Below, piece after piece: positions 1 through 9,296 of a stretch of DNA of 64,000 nt. The position numbers and the translations under genes are program-made. Source of the stretch: SLNP01 sp964568875 (GTDB taxonomy: Bacteria > Bacteroidota > Bacteroidia > Bacteroidales > VadinHA17). The notes beneath the pieces are model-generated. The model did no database searches, had not been told where the DNA came from, and saw only the letters and a program-made list of their open reading frames with translations. The stretch is taken from positions 186,001 to 250,000 of the forward strand of contig CAZMSH010000001.1 of NCBI GenBank assembly GCA_964568875.1, read 5' to 3'. How positions within the stretch are numbered: the stretch's first letter is position 1; each line of letters begins with the position of its first letter.

Positions 1-180
1 AAAGCCGGTCGATTTCTTCTGAATAGGATAGGCCAGCTTTTTAAGCCCCCAGTTTTCTTCATGAATGATCACACCTTCGTTGTCGGTGATCACCTTCTTG
101 AATTTTTGAACCGCTTCCTTCATCTGGATCTCAGACAAAACGGGAGTTGCAATGAAAACGGTCTCGTACTGATTTAACAT
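1..180 (-). CDS. rpsF: 30S ribosomal protein S6 (5' part, cut by window edge)
   Basis: The first 60 codons of ribosomal protein S6, a component of the small ribosomal subunit that binds 16S rRNA together with S18. The frame begins MLNQYETVFIATPVLSE and contains the typical S6 stretch EENWGLKKLAYPIQKK near residues 43-58; it runs off the left edge of the window, so about half the protein is missing. The ATG at 180 is preceded on the minus strand by a TACTTTTG promoter element at 226-233. In other Bacteroidota the next genes are usually rpsR and rplI, which would lie outside the window. The family assignment rests on direct sequence similarity and is secure. Confidence 0.93.
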   Translation of the reverse strand, partial: MLNQYETVFIATPVLSEIQMKEAVQKFKKVITDNEGVIIHEENWGLKKLAYPIQKKSTGF

Positions 181-225
181 AATTTCTCTTTAATTTTGGT
201 AATTGGTTTATTTCAAAATTGGCTG

Positions 226-233
226 CAAAAGTA
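226..233 (-). promoter_or_regulatory. Predicted -7 promoter element of rpsF
   Basis: Minus-strand TACTTTTG matches the Bacteroidota -7 consensus TAnnTTTG and lies 46 bp upstream of the rpsF ATG. A TTTT at the -33 spacing (19 nt) is a weak partner. This is a motif match only. Confidence 0.5.
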
Positions 234-346
234 ATCTTTTTTTTAAAAACTAAAAAGAATTTGGTGAATAACATATTCATATCATCAATTGCATCATGTT
301 GACATTTAAGACCTGATTTCATCGACCTACTAAACTCTTTTTATTT

Positions 347-354
347 TATATTTG
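347..354 (+). promoter_or_regulatory. Predicted -7 promoter element of dnaX
   Basis: TATATTTG matches TAnnTTTG and ends 35 bp before the dnaX ATG. No clear TTTG was seen at the -33 position. Confidence 0.45.
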
Positions 355-389
355 TCACTTAACTGCAGAAGGAAAAAGGAGTCTGTTTT

Positions 390-2114
390 ATGGATAATTT
401 TATTGTTTCAGCAAGAAAGTACCGCCCCTCAACATTTGACATGGTAGTCGGCCAGGAGGTTATCACCGGCACCCTGAAGAATGCCATCAGAAATAATTAT
501 CTCTCACAGGCTTATCTTTTCTGCGGGCCCCGTGGTGTGGGCAAAACAACATGCGCCAGAATATTCGCTAAAACAATAAACTGCAGCAATATCGGAGAAA
601 ATGCTGAACCCTGTAATCAGTGTGAATCATGTATCTCATTCAATACATTAAGATCGCTGAACATACATGAACTCGATGCTGCCTCGAACAATAAGGTTGA
701 AGATATCAGAACCCTGACCGACCAGGTGAGGATACCACCTCAAACAGGAAGATACAGCATATATATCATTGACGAAGTTCATATGCTTTCCTCTTCTGCG
801 TTCAATGCTTTTCTGAAAACACTCGAGGAGCCACCTCCACATGCAATATTCATACTCGCGACTACGGAAAAGCATAAAATAATTCCCACTATACTATCAC
901 GTTGTCAGATATTTGACTTCAACAGGATCAAGACAGATGATATTGTCAGCAGGCTTAGATTTGTTGCTGAAAGCGAAAATGTTAAATATGAGGAGGAAGC
1001 ACTTCATATTATTGCTGTAAAGGCTGATGGTGCACTCAGGGATGCCCTTTCTATCTTTGATCAGCTGGTCAGCTTCAGTAACGGCGACATCAGATATAAG
1101 AATGTAATCGACAATCTGAACCTTCTTGATTACGAATACTATTTCAGAATAGTTGACGCCTCTCTGCAGGGCAATTATTCCGGTTCATTGATGCTGTTCA
1201 ACGAGATCCTGGAGAATGGCTTTGACGGGCACAATTTTATTTCAGGTCTTGCATCGCACCTTAGGGATCTTCTGGTAAGCCGTGATGAGGTGACAATCAA
1301 GCTACTCGAAACGGCTCCGTCTATCCGAATGAGATACATGGAACAGTCAGCCAGATGTTCTGTAAAGTTCCTGTTTAAAGCTCTTGAGGCCTGCAATCAA
1401 TGTGATCTCTCTTATAAATCCAGCAGGAACCAGAGATTACTGGTTGAGCTCGCTCTTTTTACCATGGCATCGTTTACTGAGATGCCTGAGGAGAATAAAC
1501 CGGGGGAAGAAAAAAAAAGTAAGGAATCTGATGACGTACCATTGGTGAGGGAAAAACCTGCAGATGTCAGGCAGGAACCAGGAGAACAGAAGGAGGCACC
1601 GGCAGCTAAACCTCAGAATTTTGTGGTCCATGGATCAAAGACACTCTCAGTTAAAGAGGTGTTAAGTAATGGTGTTATGGAACCTGAGACCGGTAAAGGC
1701 ACTGCAAACGGAGTAAAAGATGAAGTGACTCCAGACCTGCCGAAGGAAACCCTTACCTCAGAGAGCCTCAGTAAAGTGTGGCTGGAATTTGCTGCTGAAA
1801 TAAAGAAGGAGAGTCCCAGGATATCGGCTCAGCTGGCCGAGAAGGTACCCGAACTGCCTGACGGCGACCAGATAGTCGTCCGCCTGAGCAATGCCGCGCT
1901 CAAGGAAGAGTTTGACAGAAGATATAAGATACCATTGACCGATTACCTGCAAAAAAGAATTCAATCGTTCGGCATATCACTTGAGAGCAGACTCGAAAGT
2001 GTCGAGCAGACCGATACTTCATTTTATACCGATGAGCAAAAGTTTGATTATCTTGCAGGTAAGAATCCTGCACTTAAAGATCTTAAAAGAAATTTAAACC
2101 TTGACTTTGAATAG
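390..2114 (+). CDS. dnaX: DNA polymerase III subunit gamma/tau
   Basis: Clamp-loader ATPase of the replicative DNA polymerase III holoenzyme, which loads the beta sliding clamp. Seen directly: Walker A GPRGVGKTT at residues 46-54, a zinc-binding cysteine set at 65, 75, 78 and 81, Walker B IIDEVH at 126-131, and the SRC arginine-finger motif at 170-172. The AAA+ part is followed by the helical oligomerisation domain to about residue 365. A low-complexity Lys/Glu/Pro linker runs to about 460, then a conserved C-terminal domain. At 574 aa it is typical of Bacteroidota DnaX. A TAnnTTTG element sits just upstream. I saw no obvious slippery sequence that would produce a separate gamma form. Confidence 0.96.
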   Translation: MDNFIVSARKYRPSTFDMVVGQEVITGTLKNAIRNNYLSQAYLFCGPRGVGKTTCARIFAKTINCSNIGENAEPCNQCESCISFNTLRSLNIHELDAASNNKVEDIRTLTDQVRIPPQTGRYSIYIIDEVHMLSSSAFNAFLKTLEEPPPHAIFILATTEKHKIIPTILSRCQIFDFNRIKTDDIVSRLRFVAESENVKYEEEALHIIAVKADGALRDALSIFDQLVSFSNGDIRYKNVIDNLNLLDYEYYFRIVDASLQGNYSGSLMLFNEILENGFDGHNFISGLASHLRDLLVSRDEVTIKLLETAPSIRMRYMEQSARCSVKFLFKALEACNQCDLSYKSSRNQRLLVELALFTMASFTEMPEENKPGEEKKSKESDDVPLVREKPADVRQEPGEQKEAPAAKPQNFVVHGSKTLSVKEVLSNGVMEPETGKGTANGVKDEVTPDLPKETLTSESLSKVWLEFAAEIKKESPRISAQLAEKVPELPDGDQIVVRLSNAALKEEFDRRYKIPLTDYLQKRIQSFGISLESRLESVEQTDTSFYTDEQKFDYLAGKNPALKDLKRNLNLDFE

Positions 2115-2275
2115 TACCAGAAGTAATTTACATGCCTTCAGACAATAACAGCCGCCGCGGTATTAAGTCCGGAAAATATGTTAAACCAATAGCTTTGAAA
2201 ACTGTTATATATTCACGAAGCAACAAAGTCAAATCTTGAAAACTTAAACATATTTATAACTAAAACAACACAAAA

Positions 2276-2776
2276 ATGAAAAAGAAACTTGAGGATATCT
2301 GTAACAGGCAGGTAGAACGTGAGGCTTATTCTTCAAATCTCTATCTGGCAATGGCATCATGGGCAGAGAACAATGGTATGAGTGGAATAGCAGAATGGAT
2401 GTATGCCCAGAGTGACGAAGAGCGGATGCATATGCTGAAATTCATCAAATTCATAAATGAAAGGGGTGGACATGCCATTATGCCGGCACTGGAGAAGCCA
2501 CCTGTAGATTATAAGGGAGTAAAGGAGATGTTTGATGAAGTACTTCATCATGAAAAGTTTATATCAGAGAGCATCAATGAAATAGTAGCCCTGGCTACCA
2601 GCGAGAAGGATTTTGCTCTTCTTAACTGGATTCAGTGGTTTGTTTCCGAGCAGGTAGAAGAGGAATCTTCGGTTCAGGCAATAATTGACAAGCTGAATCT
2701 GATAGGGAAGAACAATCTTTACATGTTTGACAGAGACATAATGTCAATGCGCTCAGAAGGAGCAGACGAAGTGTAG
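2276..2776 (+). CDS. ftnA: Bacterial non-haem ferritin
   Basis: Cytoplasmic iron-storage protein that oxidises Fe(II) at a di-iron ferroxidase centre and stores it in a 24-subunit shell. The 166-aa four-helix protein keeps, shifted by one from E. coli FtnA numbering, Glu16, Tyr23, Glu49, His52, Glu93, Gln126 and Glu129, which are the ferroxidase-centre positions. No haem-binding bacterioferritin methionine is evident at the usual place. It is followed after only 5 bp by the GTG start of a secreted protein, so the two may share a transcript. The 161 bp between dnaX and this gene contain no exact TAnnTTTG match. Confidence 0.95.
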   Translation: MKKKLEDICNRQVEREAYSSNLYLAMASWAENNGMSGIAEWMYAQSDEERMHMLKFIKFINERGGHAIMPALEKPPVDYKGVKEMFDEVLHHEKFISESINEIVALATSEKDFALLNWIQWFVSEQVEEESSVQAIIDKLNLIGKNNLYMFDRDIMSMRSEGADEV

Positions 2777-2781
2777 TCACT

Positions 2782-5253
2782 GTGAATAAGAGGCTTTTAA
2801 TCCTTGCATCACTTTTTCTGGCTGCAGCTTCACCGTTACTGAATGCACAGCAGAAGAACAGAGGCGGTATAATAATTAATACTGCCGAAAGTGTTTGTTA
2901 CGGCAGCGATGAGGTCAGAATGATCTACATTCCGCCGCCACAATCGGTCGCTGACAGAAAGGGAGGGGAGAAGGCCCAGATAGAAGTAATATATCTGGGG
3001 TTTCCCGAAGATGCAAGGACAGCCTTTGAATATGCGGTGAACATATGGTCATCGCTGTTAAGTTCAGATGTCAAAATCAGGATCAGGGCTACATGGACAT
3101 CCATGAGTGAGCCTGGTGTGTTGGGTTCAGCCTCATCAACAACCTTTTACAAGGGAAGTTTTATCGGCGCTCTTAATCCGGATGCCTATTATGCCGTATC
3201 TCTTGCTGAAAAGATCGCAGGCGTCGAGTTGAATCCCGGTACTGATTTTGACATCAGAATCAGTTTTAACTCAACTGCCAGCTGGTTTTTCGGATTGTCA
3301 GGCGGGACGCCCTCAACAAGTCATGATTTTGTTACAGTTGTGCTTCATGAGTTGTGCCACGGCCTGGGCTTTGCAGACAGTTTCGCAACTGATGAAACCA
3401 CTGGCTCATACGGATTCAATGGCATACCGGTGATTTATGATACCTTTATAGAGGATAATGCAAGAAGACCCTTAACGGGTAACAGTGTATACCCTAATCC
3501 CTCAGCAGCTTTGCTTCAGGCTCTGACAAGCGGAAGCCTTTATTTTGGCGGACCTGTCAGTCTCCTCTATAAGTCAGGACAGAGGATTTCGCTGTATGCT
3601 CCCGGAGTATTTGACTCCGGGTCAAGCATCAGTCACCTGAGTGAATCGGCGACTCCACAGGTAGACGCCCTTATGACACCGTTTATAGCACGCGGTGAGG
3701 CTATTCATGATCCGGGTAAGCTTACTCTTTCCATGCTGGCCGACCTGGGGTGGATACATACAAGGCTGGATCATACACCTGTAAGCGATACAGAAGAAGA
3801 TATCACCTCGGCAGACATAATTACTGAAATAACATCAGATACTCTGCTGAAGAAAAACGGTTTCAGTATTATCTATAAATATGATGATGCACCTGTCTAC
3901 GACACTGTAACCCTTGATGTTCCTGTGACCGGAGGTTCATTCCGGTACTCACTTCCCATTCCGGCATACAATACAATGGTTTCGTATTACCTTACTGCGA
4001 GTGATACTTTTGGCAGGGTATACAAATCACCCGCGGAAGGCATAATGAATCCCTATACCTTCTTTGTAGGATCTGATACTGTAAGTCCTGTCATTTCCCA
4101 CACACCACCACCGTTTATACTATCAATAATAGATTCGCTGGTTATTGAAGCTGAAATTAGTGATAATCTATATCCCGTTACCGCAGCAGTACAGTACAAT
4201 CTGAACGGTGGTGTTCTGAATCAGGCAGAAATGGATACATCAGGAGGAAATTACTATACTTTTAAAATCAATCTTGAAGATCTGAATCTTACTGGTGTAG
4301 ATACAATATATTACAGAATTCTTGCCACTGACGCTGCCAATACGCCAAATACCGGCATATCTCCTGAGGAGGGATTTCACAAGGTTGCGGTACACAGACT
4401 TTTTGATGCAGTCGATTATTATTTCACTCCATTCAGTCACGGAGACGGAGATTTTCTCCTTGACGGGTTCAGCGTGATACGTCCGGCAGGATTTGAAAAT
4501 CCTGCCCTTCATTCTCGTCATCCATATGAAAGTCCCGAGGTGCCGGACGAGACAATTGAATATCAGGCGATATTGAAATATCCTATCGCCATAGACGAGT
4601 CAGGTCTGTTCATCTCTTTCAGGGAGATAGTGCTTGTTGAGCCGGGCGAACCTTTGTTCCCCTTCGGAACAGAGGACTTTTACGACTATGTTGTCGTAGA
4701 AGCATCAAAAGATGGCGGCAAAACATGGAATCCGCTTGCTGACGGCTATGATTCAAGTGACAATCCGGCATGGTTTGATGCCTATAATCTCAATTTCAAT
4801 GAAATGAATTCCACTTATGTCGGAACACCAGACCTTTTTGTCAAAAGAACGATCTCTGTACCAAATACGGGAGTCATTTCAGAGGGAGACACCATCGTTA
4901 TAAGGTTCCGGCTTTTCTCTGATCCTTATGCCAACGGCTGGGGATGGGCAATTGACGATCTTTTTATTAAAGGGCTTGCATCATCGGTGGCCACGGAATA
5001 TGTTACAGCTGTTTCAATTTATCCCAACCCGGGAGACGGGAGGTTTACAATCGATCTGGCTGAAGAACCGGGCATGCAGGGGTGCAATATCATTATCTCA
5101 GATTACTCGGGTAGAATAGTTAAACAGTACGCAGGTTTACGCGAGAGGATCAATTACTTTGATATAAGTGCTTTTCCGGCCGGAATTTATCTTATCATTT
5201 TAGAGGAACCCGGAGGCAGAAGACACTCCTACAGGTATTTAATGACGAAATAG
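2782..5253 (+). CDS. Secreted metzincin-like zinc protease with type IX sorting domain
   Basis: An 823-aa exported protein starting with GTG and a clear signal peptide (cleavage probably after residue 22, LLNAQ). Residues 189-199 read HELCHGLGFAD, i.e. HExxHxxGxxD. This is the zinc site of metzincin-type proteases with Asp as third ligand, as in snapalysins. A later DALMTP near residue 299 could be the Met-turn. The middle has beta-sandwich character. The last 80 residues (YPNPGDGRFTIDL ... GIYLIIL) match the Por/type IX secretion C-terminal sorting domain, so the protein should cross the outer membrane and be anchored or released there. The substrate is unknown. Protease activity is inferred from the motif, not demonstrated. 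Five bp separate it from the ferritin gene. Confidence 0.85.
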   Translation: MNKRLLILASLFLAAASPLLNAQQKNRGGIIINTAESVCYGSDEVRMIYIPPPQSVADRKGGEKAQIEVIYLGFPEDARTAFEYAVNIWSSLLSSDVKIRIRATWTSMSEPGVLGSASSTTFYKGSFIGALNPDAYYAVSLAEKIAGVELNPGTDFDIRISFNSTASWFFGLSGGTPSTSHDFVTVVLHELCHGLGFADSFATDETTGSYGFNGIPVIYDTFIEDNARRPLTGNSVYPNPSAALLQALTSGSLYFGGPVSLLYKSGQRISLYAPGVFDSGSSISHLSESATPQVDALMTPFIARGEAIHDPGKLTLSMLADLGWIHTRLDHTPVSDTEEDITSADIITEITSDTLLKKNGFSIIYKYDDAPVYDTVTLDVPVTGGSFRYSLPIPAYNTMVSYYLTASDTFGRVYKSPAEGIMNPYTFFVGSDTVSPVISHTPPPFILSIIDSLVIEAEISDNLYPVTAAVQYNLNGGVLNQAEMDTSGGNYYTFKINLEDLNLTGVDTIYYRILATDAANTPNTGISPEEGFHKVAVHRLFDAVDYYFTPFSHGDGDFLLDGFSVIRPAGFENPALHSRHPYESPEVPDETIEYQAILKYPIAIDESGLFISFREIVLVEPGEPLFPFGTEDFYDYVVVEASKDGGKTWNPLADGYDSSDNPAWFDAYNLNFNEMNSTYVGTPDLFVKRTISVPNTGVISEGDTIVIRFRLFSDPYANGWGWAIDDLFIKGLASSVATEYVTAVSIYPNPGDGRFTIDLAEEPGMQGCNIIISDYSGRIVKQYAGLRERINYFDISAFPAGIYLIILEEPGGRRHSYRYLMTK

Positions 5254-5310
5254 GCCAGTGTCGCTAAGGGTTCCTTATCAGTAAAGTGAATGCCGCTTCA
5301 GTTTATGCAA

Positions 5311-5328
5311 TAAATTTGAGTAATTTTG
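5311..5328 (+). promoter_or_regulatory. Two overlapping-phase -7 elements upstream of secA
   Basis: TAAATTTG (5311-5318) and TAATTTTG (5321-5328) both match TAnnTTTG, 10 bp apart, and end 37-47 bp before the secA ATG. The second is followed by CA, a common start context. Two alternative start sites are possible. Confidence 0.45.
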
Positions 5329-5365
5329 CATTCTGATTTGAATACAGAATTACTCTATAATTATT

Positions 5366-8300
5366 ATGAATGTAATAAATAAAATTCTGGGCTTGTTTAT
5401 AGGAAACAAGTATGAACGCGACATGAAGGAGATTACTCCTTATGTTGAATCGATAAAACTTGAATACCAAAAACTTGCCTCACTCAGCCATGATGAGCTC
5501 AGAGAGCTTAGCCTGGGATTGAAGAACGAAATAAGTGATTATATAGATGCTGACCAGAAGCAGATATTGTCTCTAAGGGCCAGGGCTGAGAATGAACAGG
5601 ACGTATCTCTAAAGGAGGAGATATATAATGAAGTCGATAAACTGGTTAAAACTGTTGACTCAAAGATAGAGGAGATTCTTGATAAGATACTGCCACGTGC
5701 ATTTGCTATTGTAAAGGAGACTGCCAGGAGATTTACCGAAAATGAAGCTCTTGAGGTCACTGCAACACAGTTCGATCGTGATCTTGCCTCATCCAGGGAG
5801 AGCATAACGATAAAGGGCGACAAAGCCCTCTGGAAGAACACCTGGGTTGCCGGTGGCAACGAGATCATATGGGATATGGTCCATTATGATGTTCAGCTTA
5901 TTGGTGGGGTAGCCCTCCATAAGGGCAAGATTGCTGAGATGGGAACAGGTGAAGGAAAGACTCTGGTTGCTACCTTGCCGGTATTTCTGAACGCACTTGC
6001 CGGCAAGGGGGTACATATTGTCACTGTAAATGATTATCTGTCAAAGCGTGACTCTGAATGGATGGGTCCCATTTATGAGTTTCACGGACTTACGGTTGAC
6101 TGCATTGACAAACATGAGCCGAATTCAGCGGCAAGACGTAAAGCTTATAACTCCGATATCACATTCGGAACCAATAATGAATTCGGCTTTGACTATCTCC
6201 GCGACAATATGGCGATTAATCTTGAGGACCTTGTTCAGCGGAAACATCATTATGCAATTGTTGACGAGGTTGACTCGGTTTTGATTGATGACGCCCGCAC
6301 ACCGCTGATAATATCGGGACCTACTCCGAGAAGCGACACACATCAGTTCGATGAGCTTAAGCCAAAGGTGGAGAAGCTGGTGTCAGCACAGAGAAAGTTG
6401 GTTACCCAGATACTTGCTGACTCCAAGAAACATATCGCGGAAGGCAATAGTGAAGAAGGCGGCTTTCTGCTGCTCAGGGCTTACAAGGGTCTGCCAAAAA
6501 ATAACGCCCTTATCAAATATCTGAGTGAAGAGGGTAACAAGTCACTCCTCCTGAAGACGGAAAATTTCTACATGCAGAACAATAACAAGGAGATGCCAAA
6601 GGTTACTGAAGCTCTTTATTTTGTTATTGATGAGAAAGCAAACTCGATAGAGCTTACAGAGAAGGGGATTGACCTGATATCGACTTCTGTTGAAGACTCT
6701 TCGTTTTTTGTTCTTCCAGACGTTGGAAGCGCAGTTGCCGAGATAGAGAAGAAGATTGCCGATGAGACAAGCAAGGTGAAGGCAAAAGATGAGCTCCTTC
6801 GTGACTATGCCGTTAAATCGGAGCGGGTACATACCATGCAGCAATTACTAAAGGCATATACTCTCTTTGAAAAGGATGTTGAGTATGTGGTTATGGACAA
6901 TAAGGTCAAGATTGTCGACGAGCAGACTGGAAGGATACTTGAGGGCAGGAGATATTCAGACGGTCTCCATCAGGCAATTGAATCAAAGGAGAATGTCAAG
7001 GTAGAAGCCGCTACCCAGACATATGCAACCATAACCCTGCAGAATTACTTCAGAATGTACCACAAGCTTGCGGGCATGACGGGTACTGCAGAAACAGAGG
7101 CCGGAGAGTTCTGGGATATCTATAAGCTTGATGTGGTGGTGATCCCTACAAACAGGCCTGTAATAAGAGATGACAGGGAGGACCTGGTTTACAAGACCAA
7201 GAGGGAAAAATACAATTCGGTCATCGATGAGATAGTCAGCTTGAACAGACAGGGTCGCCCTGTTCTTGTGGGAACCACTTCGGTTGAGATTTCGGAGTTG
7301 CTGAGCAGGATGCTTAAGATGAAAGGATTGAAGCACAACGTACTTAATGCAAAATTGCATCAGCGTGAGGCAGAGATCGTTGCTGAAGCCGGCAAGCGTG
7401 GGACGGTTACAATTGCCACAAATATGGCTGGTAGGGGAACCGATATCAAACTGACACCTGAAGTGCGTGAAGCCGGTGGATTGGCGATTATAGGTACCGA
7501 ACGTCATGATTCGAGGAGAGTTGACAGGCAATTGAGAGGAAGGTCAGGCCGTCAGGGTGATCCCGGCAGTTCCCAGTTTTTTGTTTCCCTTGAGGATGAT
7601 CTTATGAGACTCTTCGGATCGGAGAGGATCTCGGGGATAATGGACAGGCTGGGTCTTAAAGAGGGTGAGATGATACAGCACCCGATGATCACAAAGTCAA
7701 TAGAGAGAGCACAGAAGAAGGTTGAAGAGAACAATTTTGGAATAAGAAAGAGGCTGCTTGAGTATGATGATGTTATGAACTCCCAGAGGGAGGTTATCTA
7801 TACCAAGCGCCGTAATGCCCTTTCAGGAGAGAGGTTAAGTGTTGATATCGCCAATATGATGTATGACATTATTGAGAATATGGTTGATGCATACCATAGT
7901 GAAGGTGATTTTGATAACTTTGAGTTTGACCTTATCAGGTCATTCTCAATAGACTCTCCGATACCAAGGGAAAAATTCCTGAAAGTGTCAGTCGATGAGA
8001 TAATTGACGCCGTCTACAACAAAGTGCTGGAAACCTATGCTCGCAAGGCAGAAACTATTTCACAGCAGGCATATCCGGTACTAAAGGATGTATATCAGAG
8101 GATGTCCCATGTTTATGAAAATGTTGTTGTCCCGGTAACCGACGGAGTAAGGCTCTTCCAGGTTGTTGTAAACCTTAAGGCTGCAATAGAAACAGAAGGC
8201 TTTGAGATTTCCCGCTCCTATGAGAAGACAGTAGTACTTTCGACAATTGATGAGTCATGGAAGGAGCATCTTCGTGAGATGGATGAGCTGAAGCAATCTG

Positions 8301-8686
8301 TACAGAACGCAACCTATGAGCAGAAGGATCCGTTGCTTATTTACAAGTTTGAATCATACGAACTCTTCAAGTCGATGCTCAGTCGTGTCAACAAGGATGT
8401 TCTCGGTACACTTATGAAAGGTTTTATTCCTACCCAGTCGACAGACCAGGTGCAGGAGGCGCAAAGAAGAAGACGTACTGACATGAGCAATCTCAGAACG
8501 TCACGTCCGGAGCTTGCAGCATCGGGAGGGGGCGATCCATCGCAGCAACAGCAGCGTCAGCAGAGAGTCGAACCTGTCAGGGTAGAGAAGAAAGTGGGAA
8601 GGAATGATCCTTGCCCGTGCGGCAGTGGCAAAAAATACAAGCATTGTCACGGGAAAACAGATACGGCCTCACCACCGCCTGCCTGA
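5366..8686 (+). CDS. secA: Preprotein translocase ATPase SecA
   Basis: Motor ATPase that pushes preproteins through the SecYEG channel in the inner membrane. Walker A MGTGEGKT lies near residues 191-198 and the DEVD box near 299. The helicase II region shows TNMAGRGTDI and QLRGRSGRQGDPG. The C-terminal tail has CPCGSGKKYKHCHG, which binds zinc and contacts SecB or lipid. At 1106 aa it carries the large insertions usual in Bacteroidota SecA, compared with about 900 aa in E. coli. The final residues after the zinc tail are short. The start at 5366 is preceded by two TAnnTTTG elements. The assignment is certain. Confidence 0.98.
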   Translation: MNVINKILGLFIGNKYERDMKEITPYVESIKLEYQKLASLSHDELRELSLGLKNEISDYIDADQKQILSLRARAENEQDVSLKEEIYNEVDKLVKTVDSKIEEILDKILPRAFAIVKETARRFTENEALEVTATQFDRDLASSRESITIKGDKALWKNTWVAGGNEIIWDMVHYDVQLIGGVALHKGKIAEMGTGEGKTLVATLPVFLNALAGKGVHIVTVNDYLSKRDSEWMGPIYEFHGLTVDCIDKHEPNSAARRKAYNSDITFGTNNEFGFDYLRDNMAINLEDLVQRKHHYAIVDEVDSVLIDDARTPLIISGPTPRSDTHQFDELKPKVEKLVSAQRKLVTQILADSKKHIAEGNSEEGGFLLLRAYKGLPKNNALIKYLSEEGNKSLLLKTENFYMQNNNKEMPKVTEALYFVIDEKANSIELTEKGIDLISTSVEDSSFFVLPDVGSAVAEIEKKIADETSKVKAKDELLRDYAVKSERVHTMQQLLKAYTLFEKDVEYVVMDNKVKIVDEQTGRILEGRRYSDGLHQAIESKENVKVEAATQTYATITLQNYFRMYHKLAGMTGTAETEAGEFWDIYKLDVVVIPTNRPVIRDDREDLVYKTKREKYNSVIDEIVSLNRQGRPVLVGTTSVEISELLSRMLKMKGLKHNVLNAKLHQREAEIVAEAGKRGTVTIATNMAGRGTDIKLTPEVREAGGLAIIGTERHDSRRVDRQLRGRSGRQGDPGSSQFFVSLEDDLMRLFGSERISGIMDRLGLKEGEMIQHPMITKSIERAQKKVEENNFGIRKRLLEYDDVMNSQREVIYTKRRNALSGERLSVDIANMMYDIIENMVDAYHSEGDFDNFEFDLIRSFSIDSPIPREKFLKVSVDEIIDAVYNKVLETYARKAETISQQAYPVLKDVYQRMSHVYENVVVPVTDGVRLFQVVVNLKAAIETEGFEISRSYEKTVVLSTIDESWKEHLREMDELKQSVQNATYEQKDPLLIYKFESYELFKSMLSRVNKDVLGTLMKGFIPTQSTDQVQEAQRRRRTDMSNLRTSRPELAASGGGDPSQQQQRQQRVEPVRVEKKVGRNDPCPCGSGKKYKHCHGKTDTASPPPA

Positions 8687-8698
8687 TTGGGGCTGTGA

Positions 8699-9250
8699 TC
8701 ATGGATTTATCATCTCAAGGTATATTACTACCTGTCTGAGATATTCCCTTACATTGTGGTCTTTACCTGTTTCTATCAGAATGTCGTTATGCTTTCTGAT
8801 CTCATCTCCGTTGAAACCAGGTCCGATCCTTACTTTTGATTCTGAGAGCGTTGAAACATATCTTAGAGGGAAAATATCCCTGAAGCATATCTCTATCAGT
8901 ATATCAAACCGGGATGTAAGAAATTGCTCTGCCTCTTTTGCTTTCGGAATGTAAAGATAAGAGTAATCCTCCCGCTTAAGACAGTTGAGATATCTGATTG
9001 CCGTCAGTTTATCCGGTAGCTCCTTTCCCCCGTAAAAACCAAGAATTTCAGTCTTAATCCCTCGTTCGCTCATCTGGAGAATAAAATCACTGATAGGAGA
9101 GAGATCCTCTACATTTTCTATATCCCAAAGAATTCCAATTGATTTAGCATCAGCAATATTAATGAACCGGCGCTTTCTCTGCATTTTGGACGCTCTCCTT
9201 TTCAACATCCGGTTTCCGGCATTTATTCTTAGTTTCCTGAAAAGTACCAT
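8699..9250 (-). CDS. DUF6913-like conserved protein
   Basis: A 183-aa protein of unknown function that resembles the DUF6913 family found throughout Bacteroidota. Characteristic stretches are IGILWDIENVED near residue 38, GFYGGKELPD near 71, FDILIEIC near 113, and a C-terminal VREYLRQVVIYLEMINP. The N-terminal 30 residues are very rich in Arg and Lys, which could mean nucleic-acid contact or simply an N-terminal extension. It is the last gene of the leftward operon, 46 bp after ligA, and its stop lies 12 bp from the end of secA. No catalytic motif was recognised. The family call is from memory of its motif pattern. Confidence 0.65.
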   Translation of the reverse strand: MVLFRKLRINAGNRMLKRRASKMQRKRRFINIADAKSIGILWDIENVEDLSPISDFILQMSERGIKTEILGFYGGKELPDKLTAIRYLNCLKREDYSYLYIPKAKEAEQFLTSRFDILIEICFRDIFPLRYVSTLSESKVRIGPGFNGDEIRKHNDILIETGKDHNVREYLRQVVIYLEMINP

Positions 9251-9296
9251 ATTGCAAACCTACCGTTTTTTTTAATAAAATATCCGACTTCTTTCA

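Noticed and set aside
2115..2275. The GC-richer stretch near 2150 (GCCGCCGCGG) as a possible structured element
   Set aside because: No stable stem with a T-run could be drawn, and no regulatory family was recognised.
6983..7531. A 182-codon open frame on the minus strand within secA
   Set aside because: It lies wholly inside the strongly conserved helicase region of secA and shows no recognisable motif; antisense frames of this length arise from codon bias.
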